A stretch of 49,752 bases of DNA, taken from NCBI RefSeq assembly GCF_005889735.1, contig NZ_VCKY01000054.1:1-49752 (forward strand). Direction: 5' to 3'. This document shows positions 9,847 through 19,864 of this stretch, piece by piece (within the stretch, counting starts at the first letter, position 1; each line of letters starts with the position of its first letter). A model generated the notes under the pieces. That model was not told where the DNA came from, did no database searches, and saw only the letters and a program-made list of their open reading frames with translations. This DNA is from Nonomuraea turkmeniaca (GTDB lineage: Bacteria > Actinomycetota > Actinomycetes > Streptosporangiales > Streptosporangiaceae). The position numbers and the translations under genes are program-made.

Positions 9847-11206
9847 GTCGCCGCCTCAGCTCGTGTACGGCACGCGCGAAGGCCTCCCCTCGCGCGGGAT
9901 AGCCGGCGAACATGTCGAGGGAGGCCGCCGACGGGGAGAGGAGCACGGTGTCACCCGGCGAGGCCAGGCGGGCGGCTTCGGTGACGACTCTGTCCATCGC
10001 ACCAGTGTCCCGATCAGCGATGTCCACGACGGGGACATTCGGGGCGTGTCGCGCGATGGCTTCAGCGATCCTGGCTCGATCGGCGCCGAGCAGCACCGCG
10101 CCGCGCAGTCTGAGGGCGGCCTGGCGTACCAGGTCGTCGACGTCAGCGCCCTTGAGCTGGCCGCCTGCCACCCACACGATCGACGGGTACGACGCGAGCG
10201 CCGCGGCGGCGGCGTGCGGGTTGGTGGCCTTGGAGTCGTCGACGTAGTCCACGTCGCCGATCCGGTCGACATGGGACAGGCGGTGCGGGTCCGGTGTGAA
10301 GTCCCGCAGGCCCTGACGTACCGCCTCGGACGGGACGCCGAGCGAGCGGGCCAGGGCGGCGGCGGCCAGCGCGTTGGCGACGTTGTGCGGCGCGAACGGC
10401 CGTACGTCCTCCAGCGTCGCCAGCTCCTCGGCCGCCTCCACCGGGTCCGCCACGAACGCCCGGTCCACCAGCAGGTCCTCCACGACGCCGATCTCACCGC
10501 GCTTGGGCACCCTGAGCGTGAACCCGACGGCCCCCGGGTAGGGCGCGGCCAGCCGGGTCGCCTCGGGGTCGTCGGCGTTGAAGATCACGGTGCCGGCGCG
10601 TTCGTAGATGCGGCCCTTGGCGGCGGCGTACGCCTCCATGGAGCCGTGCCAGTCCAGGTGGTCGGGTGCGACGTTCAGGATGGCCGCGGCGTGCGGGGCC
10701 AGGGTGCTCGACCAGTGCAGCTGGAAGCTGGACAGCTCGACGGCCAGCACGTCGTACGGCTCGCCGACGGCGCGTACCACGGGGACGCCCACGTTGCCCA
10801 CGGCCAGGGCCTTGTGGCCGGCGGCGAGCAGGATGGAGGTGAGCATGCGCACGGCGGTGGTCTTGCCGTTGGTGCCGGTCAGCGCCAGCCACGGGGCGGC
10901 CTGGGCCGGGCGCAGCCGCCAGGCCAGCTCCACCTCGCCCACGACCTCCACCCCGGCCTCGGTCGCGGCGGCGATCAACTGGTGGTGCGGCGCCCAGCCC
11001 GTGGTGACGAGCCGGGTGACGCCCTCGGGCAGCGTCATCTCCCCGAACCGGGTCTCGACGCCGAGCCTGGCCAGCTCGGCCGCGGCGGCGAGCTGCGGCT
11101 CCCCGGCCACGGCCTCCACGACCACGACCCGCTCCCCGCGCTCGGCCAGCACCCTGGCCACGGCGGTGCCGGAGACGCCGAGCCCGGCGACGCACGTCAC
11201 GCTCAT
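9830..11206 (-). CDS. murD: UDP-N-acetylmuramoyl-L-alanine--D-glutamate ligase MurD
   Basis: 458 residues from the ATG at 11206. It adds D-glutamate to UDP-MurNAc-L-Ala. The N-terminus VAGLGVSGTAVARVLAERG is the UDP-binding Rossmann domain; LTGTNGKTTAVRML (about residue 115) is the ATP loop; the C-terminal LLSPSAASLDMF block is family-typical. The A of the mraY TGA stop is the first base of the murD ATG, so translation is coupled. The reading frame is open further upstream inside mraY, but that extension does not fit the family. Confidence 0.96.
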   Translation of the reverse strand: MSVTCVAGLGVSGTAVARVLAERGERVVVVEAVAGEPQLAAAAELARLGVETRFGEMTLPEGVTRLVTTGWAPHHQLIAAATEAGVEVVGEVELAWRLRPAQAAPWLALTGTNGKTTAVRMLTSILLAAGHKALAVGNVGVPVVRAVGEPYDVLAVELSSFQLHWSSTLAPHAAAILNVAPDHLDWHGSMEAYAAAKGRIYERAGTVIFNADDPEATRLAAPYPGAVGFTLRVPKRGEIGVVEDLLVDRAFVADPVEAAEELATLEDVRPFAPHNVANALAAAALARSLGVPSEAVRQGLRDFTPDPHRLSHVDRIGDVDYVDDSKATNPHAAAAALASYPSIVWVAGGQLKGADVDDLVRQAALRLRGAVLLGADRARIAEAIARHAPNVPVVDIADRDTGAMDRVVTEAARLASPGDTVLLSPSAASLDMFAGYPARGEAFARAVHELRRRREHDR

Positions 11207-12261
11207 CAGGGCATCCACTCGACGTAGAAGAGACCGAGCCCGAGCGCCGCGCAGAGCATCGCGATCAGCCAGAAGCGGACCACGATGGTGGTCTCCGCCC
11301 AGCCCTTGAGCTCGAAGTGGTGCTGCAGCGGCGCCATCCTGAACACCCGTTTGCCGGTCATCTTGAAGAACCCGACCTGGATGATCACCGACATCGTGAT
11401 CATCACGCACAGACCGGCGAGGATGATCAGCAGCAGCTGGGTGCGGGTGGCGATGGCCAGCCCGGCCAGCACTCCGCCCAGGGCCAGCGAGCCGGTGTCA
11501 CCCATGAAGATCCGGGCGGGCGGGGCGTTCCACCACAGGAACCCGATGAGCGCCCCGAGCACGGCGGCGGCCACCACGGCCAGGTCGAGCGGATCTCGTA
11601 CCCAGTAGCAGTTGGGGCCGAGCTGGTCGATGCAGTTGTTGCGCAGCTGCCAGTTGCCGATCAGCACGTACGCGCCGAGCACCACGCCGGACGCGCCGCT
11701 GGCCAGGCCGTCGAGGCCGTCGGTGAGGTTCACCGCGTTGGAGAACCCGACGATCATGATGAGCACCCAGATGGTGAACCCGGCCAGGCCGATCGACGGG
11801 CCGATGTCGCGCAGGAACGACACGCGGGTCTCGGCGGGGGTGATGCCGTAGACGTTCGGCTGGCGTACCACCAGGACGGCGAAGACGGCGCCCACGATGA
11901 GCTGGCCGAGCGCCTTGGCCCCACTGCGCAGGCCGAGGCTGCGCTGCTTGTAGATCTTGATGAAGTCGTCGAGGAACCCGACCGCGCCGAGGCCCGTCAT
12001 GAGGAACAACACCAGCATGCCCGAGACCGTCGGCGGCGTCAGCGTGGCCAGGTGGGAGGCGCCGTACGCGAACAAGGAGGCCAGCACGAACACCGTGCCG
12101 CCCATGGTGGGGGTGCCCCGCTTACCGTGGTGGCCGCCCTGCTGCAGCTCCTCACGGATCTCCTGGCCATAGCCGCGCCGCGAGAACAGCCTGATCGCCA
12201 GAGGGGTGCCCAGCATCGACAGGACCAGGCCGATCGCGCCGGCGATGACGATGTTGATCAC
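11206..12261 (-). CDS. mraY: MraY, phospho-MurNAc-pentapeptide transferase (lipid I synthesis)
   Basis: 351 residues with about ten membrane segments. It moves phospho-MurNAc-pentapeptide from UDP onto undecaprenyl phosphate. Key blocks are [11 protein letters not shown] near residue 50, [12 protein letters not shown] (about 178-189, with the Mg-binding Asp residues) and [12 protein letters not shown] (about 250). It overlaps murF by 4 bases upstream and murD by 1 base downstream. Length is normal. Confidence 0.97.
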   Translation of the reverse strand: MINIVIAGAIGLVLSMLGTPLAIRLFSRRGYGQEIREELQQGGHHGKRGTPTMGGTVFVLASLFAYGASHLATLTPPTVSGMLVLFLMTGLGAVGFLDDFIKIYKQRSLGLRSGAKALGQLIVGAVFAVLVVRQPNVYGITPAETRVSFLRDIGPSIGLAGFTIWVLIMIVGFSNAVNLTDGLDGLASGASGVVLGAYVLIGNWQLRNNCIDQLGPNCYWVRDPLDLAVVAAAVLGALIGFLWWNAPPARIFMGDTGSLALGGVLAGLAIATRTQLLLIILAGLCVMITMSVIIQVGFFKMTGKRVFRMAPLQHHFELKGWAETTIVVRFWLIAMLCAALGLGLFYVEWMP

Positions 12262-13931
12262 TGAGCGGCACCTCCGAGCACGAGCTCGGCCGTCCGCTCC
12301 AGACCCATCGCCCTCGGCCCCTTGATCAGCACCGCGTCACCGGGGCGCAGCCACTGGTTCAGCTCTGCCGCCGCGGCCTCGGCGTCGGGCACGTGCACGA
12401 TCCGGGGCGGATACGCCGGTCCCCCGCCCCCGGGCGGCCCACCGACGGGCGGCGGACCGCCAACCGCATGCTGCGGTCCCTGCGGCGGCGCGGGCGGCGG
12501 GCCCGCGGGCGCCTGCCAGCCCTGCGGCACACCGCCGGCGGGCGCCTGCCAGCCGTGCGGCTGGCCCTCCTGCGGGCCGGGCACCGGCGCGCCCGGCGGC
12601 GGCACCGGCGGAGACCCGGCCGGCCCTTGAGGGCCGGAAGCGGGCTGCGCGGCTGGGGGCAGGGCGGCGGGGCCGTGCGGAGCGCCTGGTGCGGGCGCGT
12701 GGGCGGCGGCGTGGGCACCTTCCAGGACCGGTTCGGCATCCGGGCCGGCCACGATGAGGCCGGCCAGGCCGGCGCCCCCGGCCAGGCGGCCGAGCTCGGC
12801 GTTCAGCGCGGGCCCCTCGTCGCCCAGCTCCCGCAGCGCCGCGATGACGGCGAAGCGCCGCCGCCCCCGCCCCAGCACCTCGAACGCCTCGAAGGCGGCC
12901 CGCATGGAGTCCGGGTTGGCGTTGTACGCGTCGTTGACCACTGTCACCCCGTCGGCCCGGTCGGTGACCTCCATCCGCCACCGGCTGGCCGGTGTGGCGG
13001 CGGACAGCTCCGCCGCGATGGTGGCGACCGGCAGCCCGAGCTCGTATCCGGCCGCCGCGGCCGCCAGCGCGTTGTCGACCGCGTGCGCCCCGTACAGCTT
13101 CAGCGACACGTGCGCGGACCCCGACGGGGTGCGCAGCGTGAAGGAGGCCCGCCCGCGGACGTCCACCACGACCCCCTCGGCCCGGATGGCCGCCTCCTCG
13201 CTCCGCCCGAAGTACGTGACCCGCGCGTCGGTCCGCGAGGCCATCTCCCGCACGTACGGGTCGTCGGCGTTGAGCACGGCGACCCCGGTGCGCGGCAGCG
13301 CCTCCACCAGCTCGCCCTTGGCCTTGGCGATGGCCTCCTTGCCGCCGAACACGCCGAGGTGCGCGGTGCCGACGTTGAGCACCACGCCGATCTTCGGGGG
13401 CGCGATGCGGGTCAGGTCCTTGATGTGGCCGAGGTTGCGCGCGGCCAGCTCCAGCACCATGAACCGGGTGCCGGCGTCGGCGCGCAGCACGGTCAGCGGG
13501 TGGCCGAGCTCGTTGTTGAAGCTGCCGACCGGCGCGATGGTGGGCCCGATCCGCGCGGTCAGCCTGGCCAGCAGGTCCTTGGTGCTGGTCTTGCCGGCCG
13601 AGCCGGTCACGCCGATCACGGTGGCGTCAGGCAGCGCGGCGACCTGGGCGGCGGCCAGCTCCGCCAGCGCGACGGCGGCGTCGGGCACGATCACCGCGGG
13701 CGCGTCGACCGGCCGGGCGGCCAGGACGGCGACGGCTCCGGCCCGGACGGCCTGCGCGGCGTAGTCGTGACCGTCGACCCGCGCGCCCCTGAAGGCGACG
13801 AACAACGATCCCGGTTCGACGGCCCGCGAGTCGATCACAACGGGCCCGCGCACCACCGCGCGGGGATCGGCCATGCCCGACAGGGCGCCCGAGGTTATCT
13901 CGGCGATCCTGGCCAGAGGCAACGGGATCAT
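12258..13931 (-). CDS. murF: MurF, D-Ala-D-Ala-adding ligase, with Pro/Gly-rich insert
   Basis: 557 residues; the family usually has about 450-470. It joins D-Ala-D-Ala to the UDP-MurNAc tripeptide, completing the pentapeptide. The ATP loop [15 protein letters not shown] (about residue 110), [10 protein letters not shown], and [11 protein letters not shown] (about 335) are intact. Inside the C-terminal domain, after [10 protein letters not shown] (about residue 405), about 100 residues of almost pure Pro, Gly, Ala and Gln intervene, including two [12 protein letters not shown] units, before the domain resumes at [15 protein letters not shown] and ends [15 protein letters not shown]. The frame stays open and both halves keep family motifs, so this reads as a tolerated in-frame insert, not a frameshift. 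It overlaps murE and mraY. Confidence 0.95.
   Translation of the reverse strand: MIPLPLARIAEITSGALSGMADPRAVVRGPVVIDSRAVEPGSLFVAFRGARVDGHDYAAQAVRAGAVAVLAARPVDAPAVIVPDAAVALAELAAAQVAALPDATVIGVTGSAGKTSTKDLLARLTARIGPTIAPVGSFNNELGHPLTVLRADAGTRFMVLELAARNLGHIKDLTRIAPPKIGVVLNVGTAHLGVFGGKEAIAKAKGELVEALPRTGVAVLNADDPYVREMASRTDARVTYFGRSEEAAIRAEGVVVDVRGRASFTLRTPSGSAHVSLKLYGAHAVDNALAAAAAGYELGLPVATIAAELSAATPASRWRMEVTDRADGVTVVNDAYNANPDSMRAAFEAFEVLGRGRRRFAVIAALRELGDEGPALNAELGRLAGGAGLAGLIVAGPDAEPVLEGAHAAAHAPAPGAPHGPAALPPAAQPASGPQGPAGSPPVPPPGAPVPGPQEGQPHGWQAPAGGVPQGWQAPAGPPPAPPQGPQHAVGGPPPVGGPPGGGGPAYPPRIVHVPDAEAAAAELNQWLRPGDAVLIKGPRAMGLERTAELVLGGAAQ
12407..12715. repeat. Low-complexity Pro/Gly coding insert in murF
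   Basis: About 310 bases of GC-rich, compositionally biased DNA within murF encode the Pro/Gly/Ala/Gln-rich insert. Two near copies of the unit encoding GWQAPAG lie about 40 bases apart (around 12500-12560). Outside this block the codons resume normal MurF sequence. Confidence 0.75.
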
Positions 13932-15478
13932 TAGTGCTTCCTGCTTTCCTTGCGTGCGTCGATCGCCTCGGCGACCACCTCCCGGTCGTCGAAGGGGATC
14001 ACCTCGCCTGACATGTATTGACCCTGCTCGTGACCCTTGCCTGCCACGACGATCACGTCGCCGCGGCCGGCGCCGGCGATCGCCAGGCCGATGGCGGCCG
14101 CGCGGTCGGGCTCAATGATCACATGAGCGCGGTCGTGCTGCGGAACGCGGAGCGCTCCCTCCATCATCGTCGCGAGGATGGCGAGCGGATCCTCCGAACG
14201 GGGATTGTCGCTCGTGAAGATGGCCACATCTGCCAACTGTGCGGAAATCTCACCCATGATGGGCCTTTTGCCCTTGTCGCGGTCTCCGCCGCAGCCGAGC
14301 ACGATCACGAGCCGGCCCGCGGTGACGGTGCGCAGCGACCGCAGCACCGACTCCACGGCGCCGGGCTTGTGGGAGTAGTCCACGATCGCCTGGAACTCGT
14401 CCTCGGCGCCCGTGACCCGCTGCATCCGCCCGGGCACGCCGGTGAGCATGCCGACGCCGTGCACCGCCGTCTGCAGCGGCACCCCCGCCTCGACCAGCGT
14501 GACGATGGCCCCGAGCGCGTTGGCGACGTTGAACGGCCCCGGCAGCGCGATCTGCGCGTCGGCCTCGACGCCGCCCGGACCCACCACGCGGAACGCGCTG
14601 CCGTCCGCGCCGAGCCTGACCTCCAGCGCCCGCCACGCGGCCTCCGGGTCGCCCTGCGCCGAGAACGTCGTCATCGGCACCTTCGCCAGGTCCAGCAGCT
14701 CGCGGCCGTAGCGGTCGTCGATGTTGGTCACGCCGACGCGGCTCAGCTCCGGCTGGAACAGCCGCGCCTTGGTCGCGAAGTAGTCCTCGAAGTCCTTGTG
14801 GAAGTCGAGATGGTCCTGGGAGAGGTTGGTGAACAGGGCCACGTCGTAGAAGACGCCGTCGATCCTGCCGAGGGCGAGCGCGTGGCTGGAGACCTCCATG
14901 GCGGCCGCGGTGACGCCCTCCTCACGCATCAGCGCGAACAGTCCGTGCAGCGCCGGCGCCTCCGGCGTGGTCAGCGTCGGCTGGTAGCGCAGGTCACCCG
15001 CGCGGATCTCGACGCCGCCCACCAGGCCCGTCCGGTGCCCGGCGGCCCTCAGGCCCGCCTCCAGCATGAACGTGGTGGTGGACTTGCCGCTGGTGCCGGT
15101 CACGCCGATGACCTGGATGTCGTGGGCCGGCTGCCCGTACACCCAGGAGGAGATCTGCCCGAGCAGCGCGCGCGGATCGGGCACGATCAGCACGGGCAGC
15201 CCGGTGGCCACGGCCGCGTCGCGCCCCTCCCGGTCGGTGAGGACGGCCACCGCGCCGCCGGCCATCGCCTCGGCGGCGAAGGCGGCGCCGTGGACGCGGC
15301 TGCCGGGCAGCGCGACGTAGAGATCCCCGCGTCTGGCGTCGCGGGAGTCGATGGTGACGCCGGTCAGGGCGGCGTGTGGCGAGCGCGACGTGCCCGAATC
15401 GGCATCGAGCATGGTCGCGAGCCCGGTCAGCGGGCGGGGCGGGCTGGTCGTGGGACGCATAGACGACGGGGGACGCAC
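13931..15478 (-). CDS. murE: MurE, meso-diaminopimelate-adding ligase
   Basis: 515 residues from a GTG at 15478; an in-frame ATG at 15460 is possible but has no ribosome site. The enzyme adds the third residue of the stem peptide. The ATP loop GVTGTSGKSTTTFMLE (about residue 127) and the substrate block DNPRSEDP (about residue 430) are intact. DNPR is the diagnostic motif for meso-diaminopimelate specificity, as opposed to lysine. The stop shares its region with the murF start (1-base overlap). The first 30 residues are Ser/Pro/Thr-rich and probably disordered. Confidence 0.96.
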   Translation of the reverse strand: MRPPSSMRPTTSPPRPLTGLATMLDADSGTSRSPHAALTGVTIDSRDARRGDLYVALPGSRVHGAAFAAEAMAGGAVAVLTDREGRDAAVATGLPVLIVPDPRALLGQISSWVYGQPAHDIQVIGVTGTSGKSTTTFMLEAGLRAAGHRTGLVGGVEIRAGDLRYQPTLTTPEAPALHGLFALMREEGVTAAAMEVSSHALALGRIDGVFYDVALFTNLSQDHLDFHKDFEDYFATKARLFQPELSRVGVTNIDDRYGRELLDLAKVPMTTFSAQGDPEAAWRALEVRLGADGSAFRVVGPGGVEADAQIALPGPFNVANALGAIVTLVEAGVPLQTAVHGVGMLTGVPGRMQRVTGAEDEFQAIVDYSHKPGAVESVLRSLRTVTAGRLVIVLGCGGDRDKGKRPIMGEISAQLADVAIFTSDNPRSEDPLAILATMMEGALRVPQHDRAHVIIEPDRAAAIGLAIAGAGRGDVIVVAGKGHEQGQYMSGEVIPFDDREVVAEAIDARKESRKH

Positions 15479-15500
15479 GGCGGCAGCGTACCTTCCCTGG

Positions 15501-18167
15501 TCACTGTCCCGCGCCCGTACGCACCGGCGGCGCGACGGAGCCTGTGGGAGGAATCTTCTTGCTCTTGATGGCGAACGTCATCACATCCTTGAACACGGGG
15601 GCCGCCAGCTGCCCGCCGAAGTGACCGTTCTTCGGGTTCTGCAGCACCGACAACACCACCAGCCTGGGCTTGTCCGCCGGGCTGAACCCGGCGAAGGAGG
15701 CAGTGTAGCCGTCGTAGCGGCCGAGCCCGGCGTCGTAGCGGTTGGCCGTGCCCGTCTTGCCCGCCACCCGGTAGCCGGGAATGGCGGCCAGATGGCCGGT
15801 TCCCTCCTCGCCCACCGCGCTCTCCAGCATCGTCGTGATCTCCTCGGCCGTCGTCCCGCTCACCACTCTGGTCTGCTTACCAGCAGGAGCGGGGACGAAC
15901 CTGCCGGAGCTGTCCGTGGTCCCGGCGACGATCTGCGGCTCGATCTTGACGCCGCCGTTGGCGATGGTCTGGTAGACGCTGGCCATCTGCAACGCCGTCA
16001 CCGACACGCCCTGGCCGTAGGCGACGGTGCAGCTCTGGCTGCCCGACCACTTCTTGTAGTCGGGCAGCAGGCCCGCCTCCGCGCCGGGTACGCCGCCACC
16101 CGGCGCGGTGCCGAACCCGAACGTCTTCAGCATCTGGTAAAGGCGCGCGCTGCCGACCTTGCGCGCGGCCATGATCGTGGCCACGTTGCTGGACTGGGCC
16201 ACGGCCTGGCGGAACGTCATCGACTCCGCCTTGTGCGCGTGGGCGTCGCGCAGCACCTGGTCGGCGCACCTGATCCGGTCGGGCACATGGAACACCGTGT
16301 CGGGGGTGACGGCGCGGGCCTCGAGCGCCGCGGCGGCGGTGATCACCTTGTTGGTGCTGCCAGGCTCGAACACGTCGGCGGCGGCCTTGTTGATCTGGCT
16401 GGACTCGGGGGCCTTGCGCCAGTTGTTCAGGTCGAGTTCGGGGGCGTTGGCCATGGCGATGATCTGGGCGGTCTGAACGTCCATGACGATCACCGTGCCG
16501 CTGTCCGCGCCGGCCTTCCTGACCTGCTCGGCGATCGACTTCTGGGCGGCCCACTGGATGTCGCGATCGATGGTCAGCCGGATGTCCTGGCCGTCCACGG
16601 GGGCGGTGCGCTGGCTGCTGGTCATCGGGATGCGCTGGCCGTCGCGGCCGGTCTCGACGCGCTGTTGGCCGTCGCGGCCGGCCAGGAGGGTGTTCCTGCC
16701 CCGCTCGATGCCGACCAGGCCGTTGCCCTCGTCCCCGACGAAGCCGATGAGGCTGCCCGCCAGGTCGCCCGCCGGATAGACCCTGCGGTAGGTCTTCTTG
16801 GCCGTCAGCGCGGGCACGCCGGCCTGCAGCAGGCGGGTGGCCACGACGGGGTCGACGTCCGAGGCCAGGCGCTGGTAGCGAGTGTCCGTTCTGGCAAGTT
16901 TGGCGGCGATGTCCTGCTCGCTCTTGCCCAGTTGCCTGGCCAGGAGCGTGGCGACCTTCCCGCGCACGTCGGCACTGATCTTGGACGGGTCGATCGACAG
17001 CTCTCTGGCCTCGACGGTCACGGCCAGGTCGTGGCCGTTGACGTCGGTGATCGAGCCGCGCTTGGCAGGGATGGTCTCAGTGTGCAGGCGCTGATCCACG
17101 GCGGCGGCCTCGTACACCTTGGAGTCCAGGCCCTGCATCTGGATCAGCCGGCCGGCGAAGATCGACAGCACGAACGTCATGCCGATCAGGCCGATGTTGA
17201 TCCGCCGGCGCGGGCTGCCCAGCCGCAGCACCAGCGGCGGCCTGGGCGGGCGCGGCGGTGTGGGGGGCCGCCGGCCCGGGCCCCTGGGTGGCGGCACGTC
17301 TCCGCCGCGGCGTGCCGCCACCCGGTCACGGCCCTGCGCCTGCTCGGACCGGGAACCCCCGGTCTGCGTCCGGCGCAGCGGCCCGTCCCCATACCTGTCG
17401 CGGCCCCGCGGGTCGTCGCCCCGCCTGTCGCGACCGCGCGGGTCGTCGTCCCGCCTGTCGCGACCGCGCGGGTCGTCCTCCCGCCTTCCGCGCGGCCCGC
17501 CGTCCTGCGGAGACCGGCCTCGCAGCTCGTCGTCCTGCCGGGAGCGGCCCCGCGGCCGCTCGTCCCGCCCTTGGACGCGTCCCCGGAGCCGGTCATCCCG
17601 CCCCTGTGAGGGACGCCGAGGACGGTCGCCTTCCGCGTCCGCGCGACCTCTGAGACGGTCGGCATCCTCACGCCCCGCAGCGGCCGGCCCTCGGCGGCGG
17701 TCGCCTGCGTCGCGGCCCCGCGCGCGGTCGCCCTCGTCCCGCGGACGCCTGCGGACGCTCCCGTCGTCGGCGGCGTCGCCGCGGGAGCGCGCGCCGTCGC
17801 CGCGGGGACGGGAGCCGTCGGCCCCGTCCCGCCGGGCGCGATCGGAGCCCGCCGGGCCGGGGCGGTCGGCGCCGGGGCGCCGAGCGCTCCCGGATTCGCC
17901 CTCGGCCGGATCCTGCGGGGGACGGCCGCGGAAGGCGTCGTCGTCCCCGAACGGCAGGTCCAGGGGATCGGGCCGCTTGCGTGGCTGGCGCGGTGGATTC
18001 TCCGGCGACGCCGGGCGGCCCGCCCCCTCAGAACGGGCAGAGCCCCCTTGGCGCCCTGCCCGTCCCGGGCCGCCCGGCGTACGACGAACGGCGCCAGGCC
18101 CTCCTTGAGAGCCGGCGCCGCCAGCGCCGCGGCCGGGACCCTGTCCCCTGCCGCCTGAGTCCCTCAC
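15501..18167 (-). CDS. ftsI: FtsI/PBP2b-type septal transpeptidase with giant N-terminal extension
   Basis: 888 residues; actinobacterial FtsI usually has about 600-680. The class B penicillin-binding parts are complete: membrane segment (about 325-345), PBP dimer domain starting AKRGSITDVNGHDLA, and transpeptidase motifs STNK (active Ser about 604), SSN, and KTGT (about 804). It crosslinks septal peptidoglycan with FtsW. Before the membrane segment lie about 320 cytoplasmic residues, almost entirely Arg, Asp, Gly, Pro and Ala, including DDPRGRDRR-type units from a 30-base repeat. The GTG start overlaps the ftsL-like stop by 4 bases, so the extension is probably translated. A later start is possible, but no better ribosome site was found. 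Confidence 0.95.
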   Translation of the reverse strand: MRDSGGRGQGPGRGAGGAGSQGGPGAVRRTPGGPGRAGRQGGSARSEGAGRPASPENPPRQPRKRPDPLDLPFGDDDAFRGRPPQDPAEGESGSARRPGADRPGPAGSDRARRDGADGSRPRGDGARSRGDAADDGSVRRRPRDEGDRARGRDAGDRRRGPAAAGREDADRLRGRADAEGDRPRRPSQGRDDRLRGRVQGRDERPRGRSRQDDELRGRSPQDGGPRGRREDDPRGRDRRDDDPRGRDRRGDDPRGRDRYGDGPLRRTQTGGSRSEQAQGRDRVAARRGGDVPPPRGPGRRPPTPPRPPRPPLVLRLGSPRRRINIGLIGMTFVLSIFAGRLIQMQGLDSKVYEAAAVDQRLHTETIPAKRGSITDVNGHDLAVTVEARELSIDPSKISADVRGKVATLLARQLGKSEQDIAAKLARTDTRYQRLASDVDPVVATRLLQAGVPALTAKKTYRRVYPAGDLAGSLIGFVGDEGNGLVGIERGRNTLLAGRDGQQRVETGRDGQRIPMTSSQRTAPVDGQDIRLTIDRDIQWAAQKSIAEQVRKAGADSGTVIVMDVQTAQIIAMANAPELDLNNWRKAPESSQINKAAADVFEPGSTNKVITAAAALEARAVTPDTVFHVPDRIRCADQVLRDAHAHKAESMTFRQAVAQSSNVATIMAARKVGSARLYQMLKTFGFGTAPGGGVPGAEAGLLPDYKKWSGSQSCTVAYGQGVSVTALQMASVYQTIANGGVKIEPQIVAGTTDSSGRFVPAPAGKQTRVVSGTTAEEITTMLESAVGEEGTGHLAAIPGYRVAGKTGTANRYDAGLGRYDGYTASFAGFSPADKPRLVVLSVLQNPKNGHFGGQLAAPVFKDVMTFAIKSKKIPPTGSVAPPVRTGAGQ
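17377..17496. repeat. 30-base tandem repeat in ftsI 5' part
   Basis: Three clear copies begin at 17407, 17437 and 17467 (CGCGGGTCGTC..CCCGCC) with a degenerate copy before them. On the coding strand each gives a decapeptide of the type DDPRGRDRRG. The period is a multiple of three, so the frame is kept. Confidence 0.8.
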
Positions 18168-18691
18168 CGCTCCGTGTCCACCTGGCCGACCCGGTCACCG
18201 GCGCTGCTCCAGCCGTTGACGTCGTCCCAGTCGGGCTTCTGCCCCTGCTGCTCGGCGAGCTTGGCGATCGCGTCCGGCTGCGTCTTGAGCCGGTATTCCT
18301 GCTCGATCTTCTCGTTCTCCTGCCGGGCCACCTGGATCTCCTCGCGCAGCGTCGCGTCGGTGATGGCGTCCTGGGCAAGCATGGTGTTGAGCAGCAGCAG
18401 GCTGACCAGGCCGCCGGACATCAGCCCGACGACGAGCAGCACGAACGGCGTGCGCTGGCGGCGCGCGGGACGCCGCCGCGGCGCGGGACGCGCCTCTGCG
18501 ACAGGGCGCTTCGCGCCGGCGTCGGGACGCGCCCGCTCGTCGACCGGCGCCTTCCCGCCGTTCTCGGGGCGCGTGTCAGGACGGGGCCGCGGCTTGGACT
18601 GGTGCGGCGCCCCGTACCGGCGCGTGCCCGTCTTGGGCACCGCGCGACGGACGGGCGCACCCCGGCCGGTCTCCTGCTCAGTCGTCAACAC
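18164..18691 (-). CDS. ftsL: FtsL-like septum protein
   Basis: 175 residues from a GTG at 18691 (GAGG 5 bases before). A basic Pro/Arg/Ala-rich cytoplasmic tail of about 100 residues precedes one membrane segment ([19 protein letters not shown], about 104-122). A short coiled coil (about 125-160, rich in Glu, Gln, Lys) lies outside. This is the FtsL layout, and the position between rsmH and ftsI is the standard one. FtsL pairs with an FtsB/DivIC-type partner and FtsQ to regulate FtsW/FtsI. FtsL is poorly conserved, so the name rests on architecture and context. It overlaps rsmH by 14 bases and ftsI by 4. Confidence 0.88.
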   Translation of the reverse strand: MLTTEQETGRGAPVRRAVPKTGTRRYGAPHQSKPRPRPDTRPENGGKAPVDERARPDAGAKRPVAEARPAPRRRPARRQRTPFVLLVVGLMSGGLVSLLLLNTMLAQDAITDATLREEIQVARQENEKIEQEYRLKTQPDAIAKLAEQQGQKPDWDDVNGWSSAGDRVGQVDTER

Positions 18692-19643
18692 GGATCCTCT
18701 CTGCCGCCCGTAGCCGGGCCGAGGCCGCCCGCGGGTTGCGGGCGAGCTCTTCTTCGCTTGGGAGCTCTGCTCCCCTCGTCAGCATGCGGAACCTGGGCTG
18801 GTGAGCCTCCAGCGGGACGGGCAGCCCGGGGGGGCTGGTGTCCCTGGTTCGCGCCGTGAGGGCCTGCTTGGTGAGCCGGTCCTCGAGTGAGTGGTACGAG
18901 AGCACGACGACTCGCCCACCCAGCACCAACGCGTCGAGTGCCGCCGGGAGCGCCGCCTCCAGGGCGGACAGCTCCGCGTTCACCTCGATGCGCAGCGCCT
19001 GAAAAGTCCTCTTGGCGGGGTTACCCCCGGTGCGCCGAGTAGCGGCGGGAATCGCCTCGCGAACGATGTCCGCTAGCCGCTTCGTCGAGGTTATTGCCTC
19101 TTTGGCCCGTTCCTTAATGATCAGGCCCGCGACACGCGGAGCGAATCGTTCCTCGCCGTAGTCGCGCAGGATGCGGGTCAGCTCCGCGGCGGAGTAGGTG
19201 TTGACCACCGTCTCCGCCGTCAGCTCCTGCGACGTGTCCATCCGCATGTCGAGGGGCGCGTCGTAGGAATAGGCGAACCCACGCTCGGCCTCGTCCAGCT
19301 GCGGCGAGGAGACCCCCAGGTCGAACAGCGCTCCGTTGACCGTGGCGTGCCCCGCTCGGGCGAGCACCTCGGCCAGATCGCCGGAGGACGCGTGGACCAG
19401 AGTGATCCGTCCCGCGTACGGGCTCAGCCTGCGAGTCGAGAACTCGATCGCGAAAGGGTCGCGGTCGATCCCGATCAGATGCAGCGCCGGGTAGGCGGCG
19501 AGCAGGGCCTCCGAGTGGCCGCCGAGGCCGAGGTTGGCGTCGACGACGACCGGCGCCGGGCCGGACAGCGCGGGCCCGAGCAGCTCCAGAACGCGCTCGA
19601 GCAGCACCGGAACGTGACCGCCTGTGCCGATGTTGTCGTCCAT
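18678..19643 (-). CDS. rsmH: RsmH (MraW), 16S rRNA C1402 N4-methyltransferase
   Basis: 321 residues from the ATG at 19643; the open frame runs further upstream but without family similarity. It methylates N4 of C1402 in the 30S P-site using SAM. Motifs seen are [27 protein letters not shown] (SAM loop), [11 protein letters not shown], and [14 protein letters not shown] near residue 220. GGGGGG lies about 9 bases before the start. It follows mraZ after about 220 bases without a gene, and overlaps the ftsL-like gene. Length is normal. Confidence 0.95.
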   Translation of the reverse strand: MDDNIGTGGHVPVLLERVLELLGPALSGPAPVVVDANLGLGGHSEALLAAYPALHLIGIDRDPFAIEFSTRRLSPYAGRITLVHASSGDLAEVLARAGHATVNGALFDLGVSSPQLDEAERGFAYSYDAPLDMRMDTSQELTAETVVNTYSAAELTRILRDYGEERFAPRVAGLIIKERAKEAITSTKRLADIVREAIPAATRRTGGNPAKRTFQALRIEVNAELSALEAALPAALDALVLGGRVVVLSYHSLEDRLTKQALTARTRDTSPPGLPVPLEAHQPRFRMLTRGAELPSEEELARNPRAASARLRAAERIRVDD

Positions 19644-19864
19644 CTCCAACCCCCCTCTCGCGCCCTTGCTCGCGGATGACGCGGTTATTCGGTCGATCGT
19701 GGTCATTCCTGGGTCCCCACCCGGCGCCGTCCGGCCAGGTCCCCATCCGCACCCTCTTCGTGGACGCCTGCCCTCTGACACCGGGGAAGGTGCATCAGTT
19801 GGCAGACAGTGGTTGCGGGTGGAGACCTCGCCGAACGACATCACCGACGGATCGACCGTGATCT

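Noticed and set aside
19644..19864. Extra N-terminal residues or a small gene between mraZ and rsmH
   Set aside because: The frame is open but shows no RsmH similarity, and no ribosome site or separate gene was convincing.
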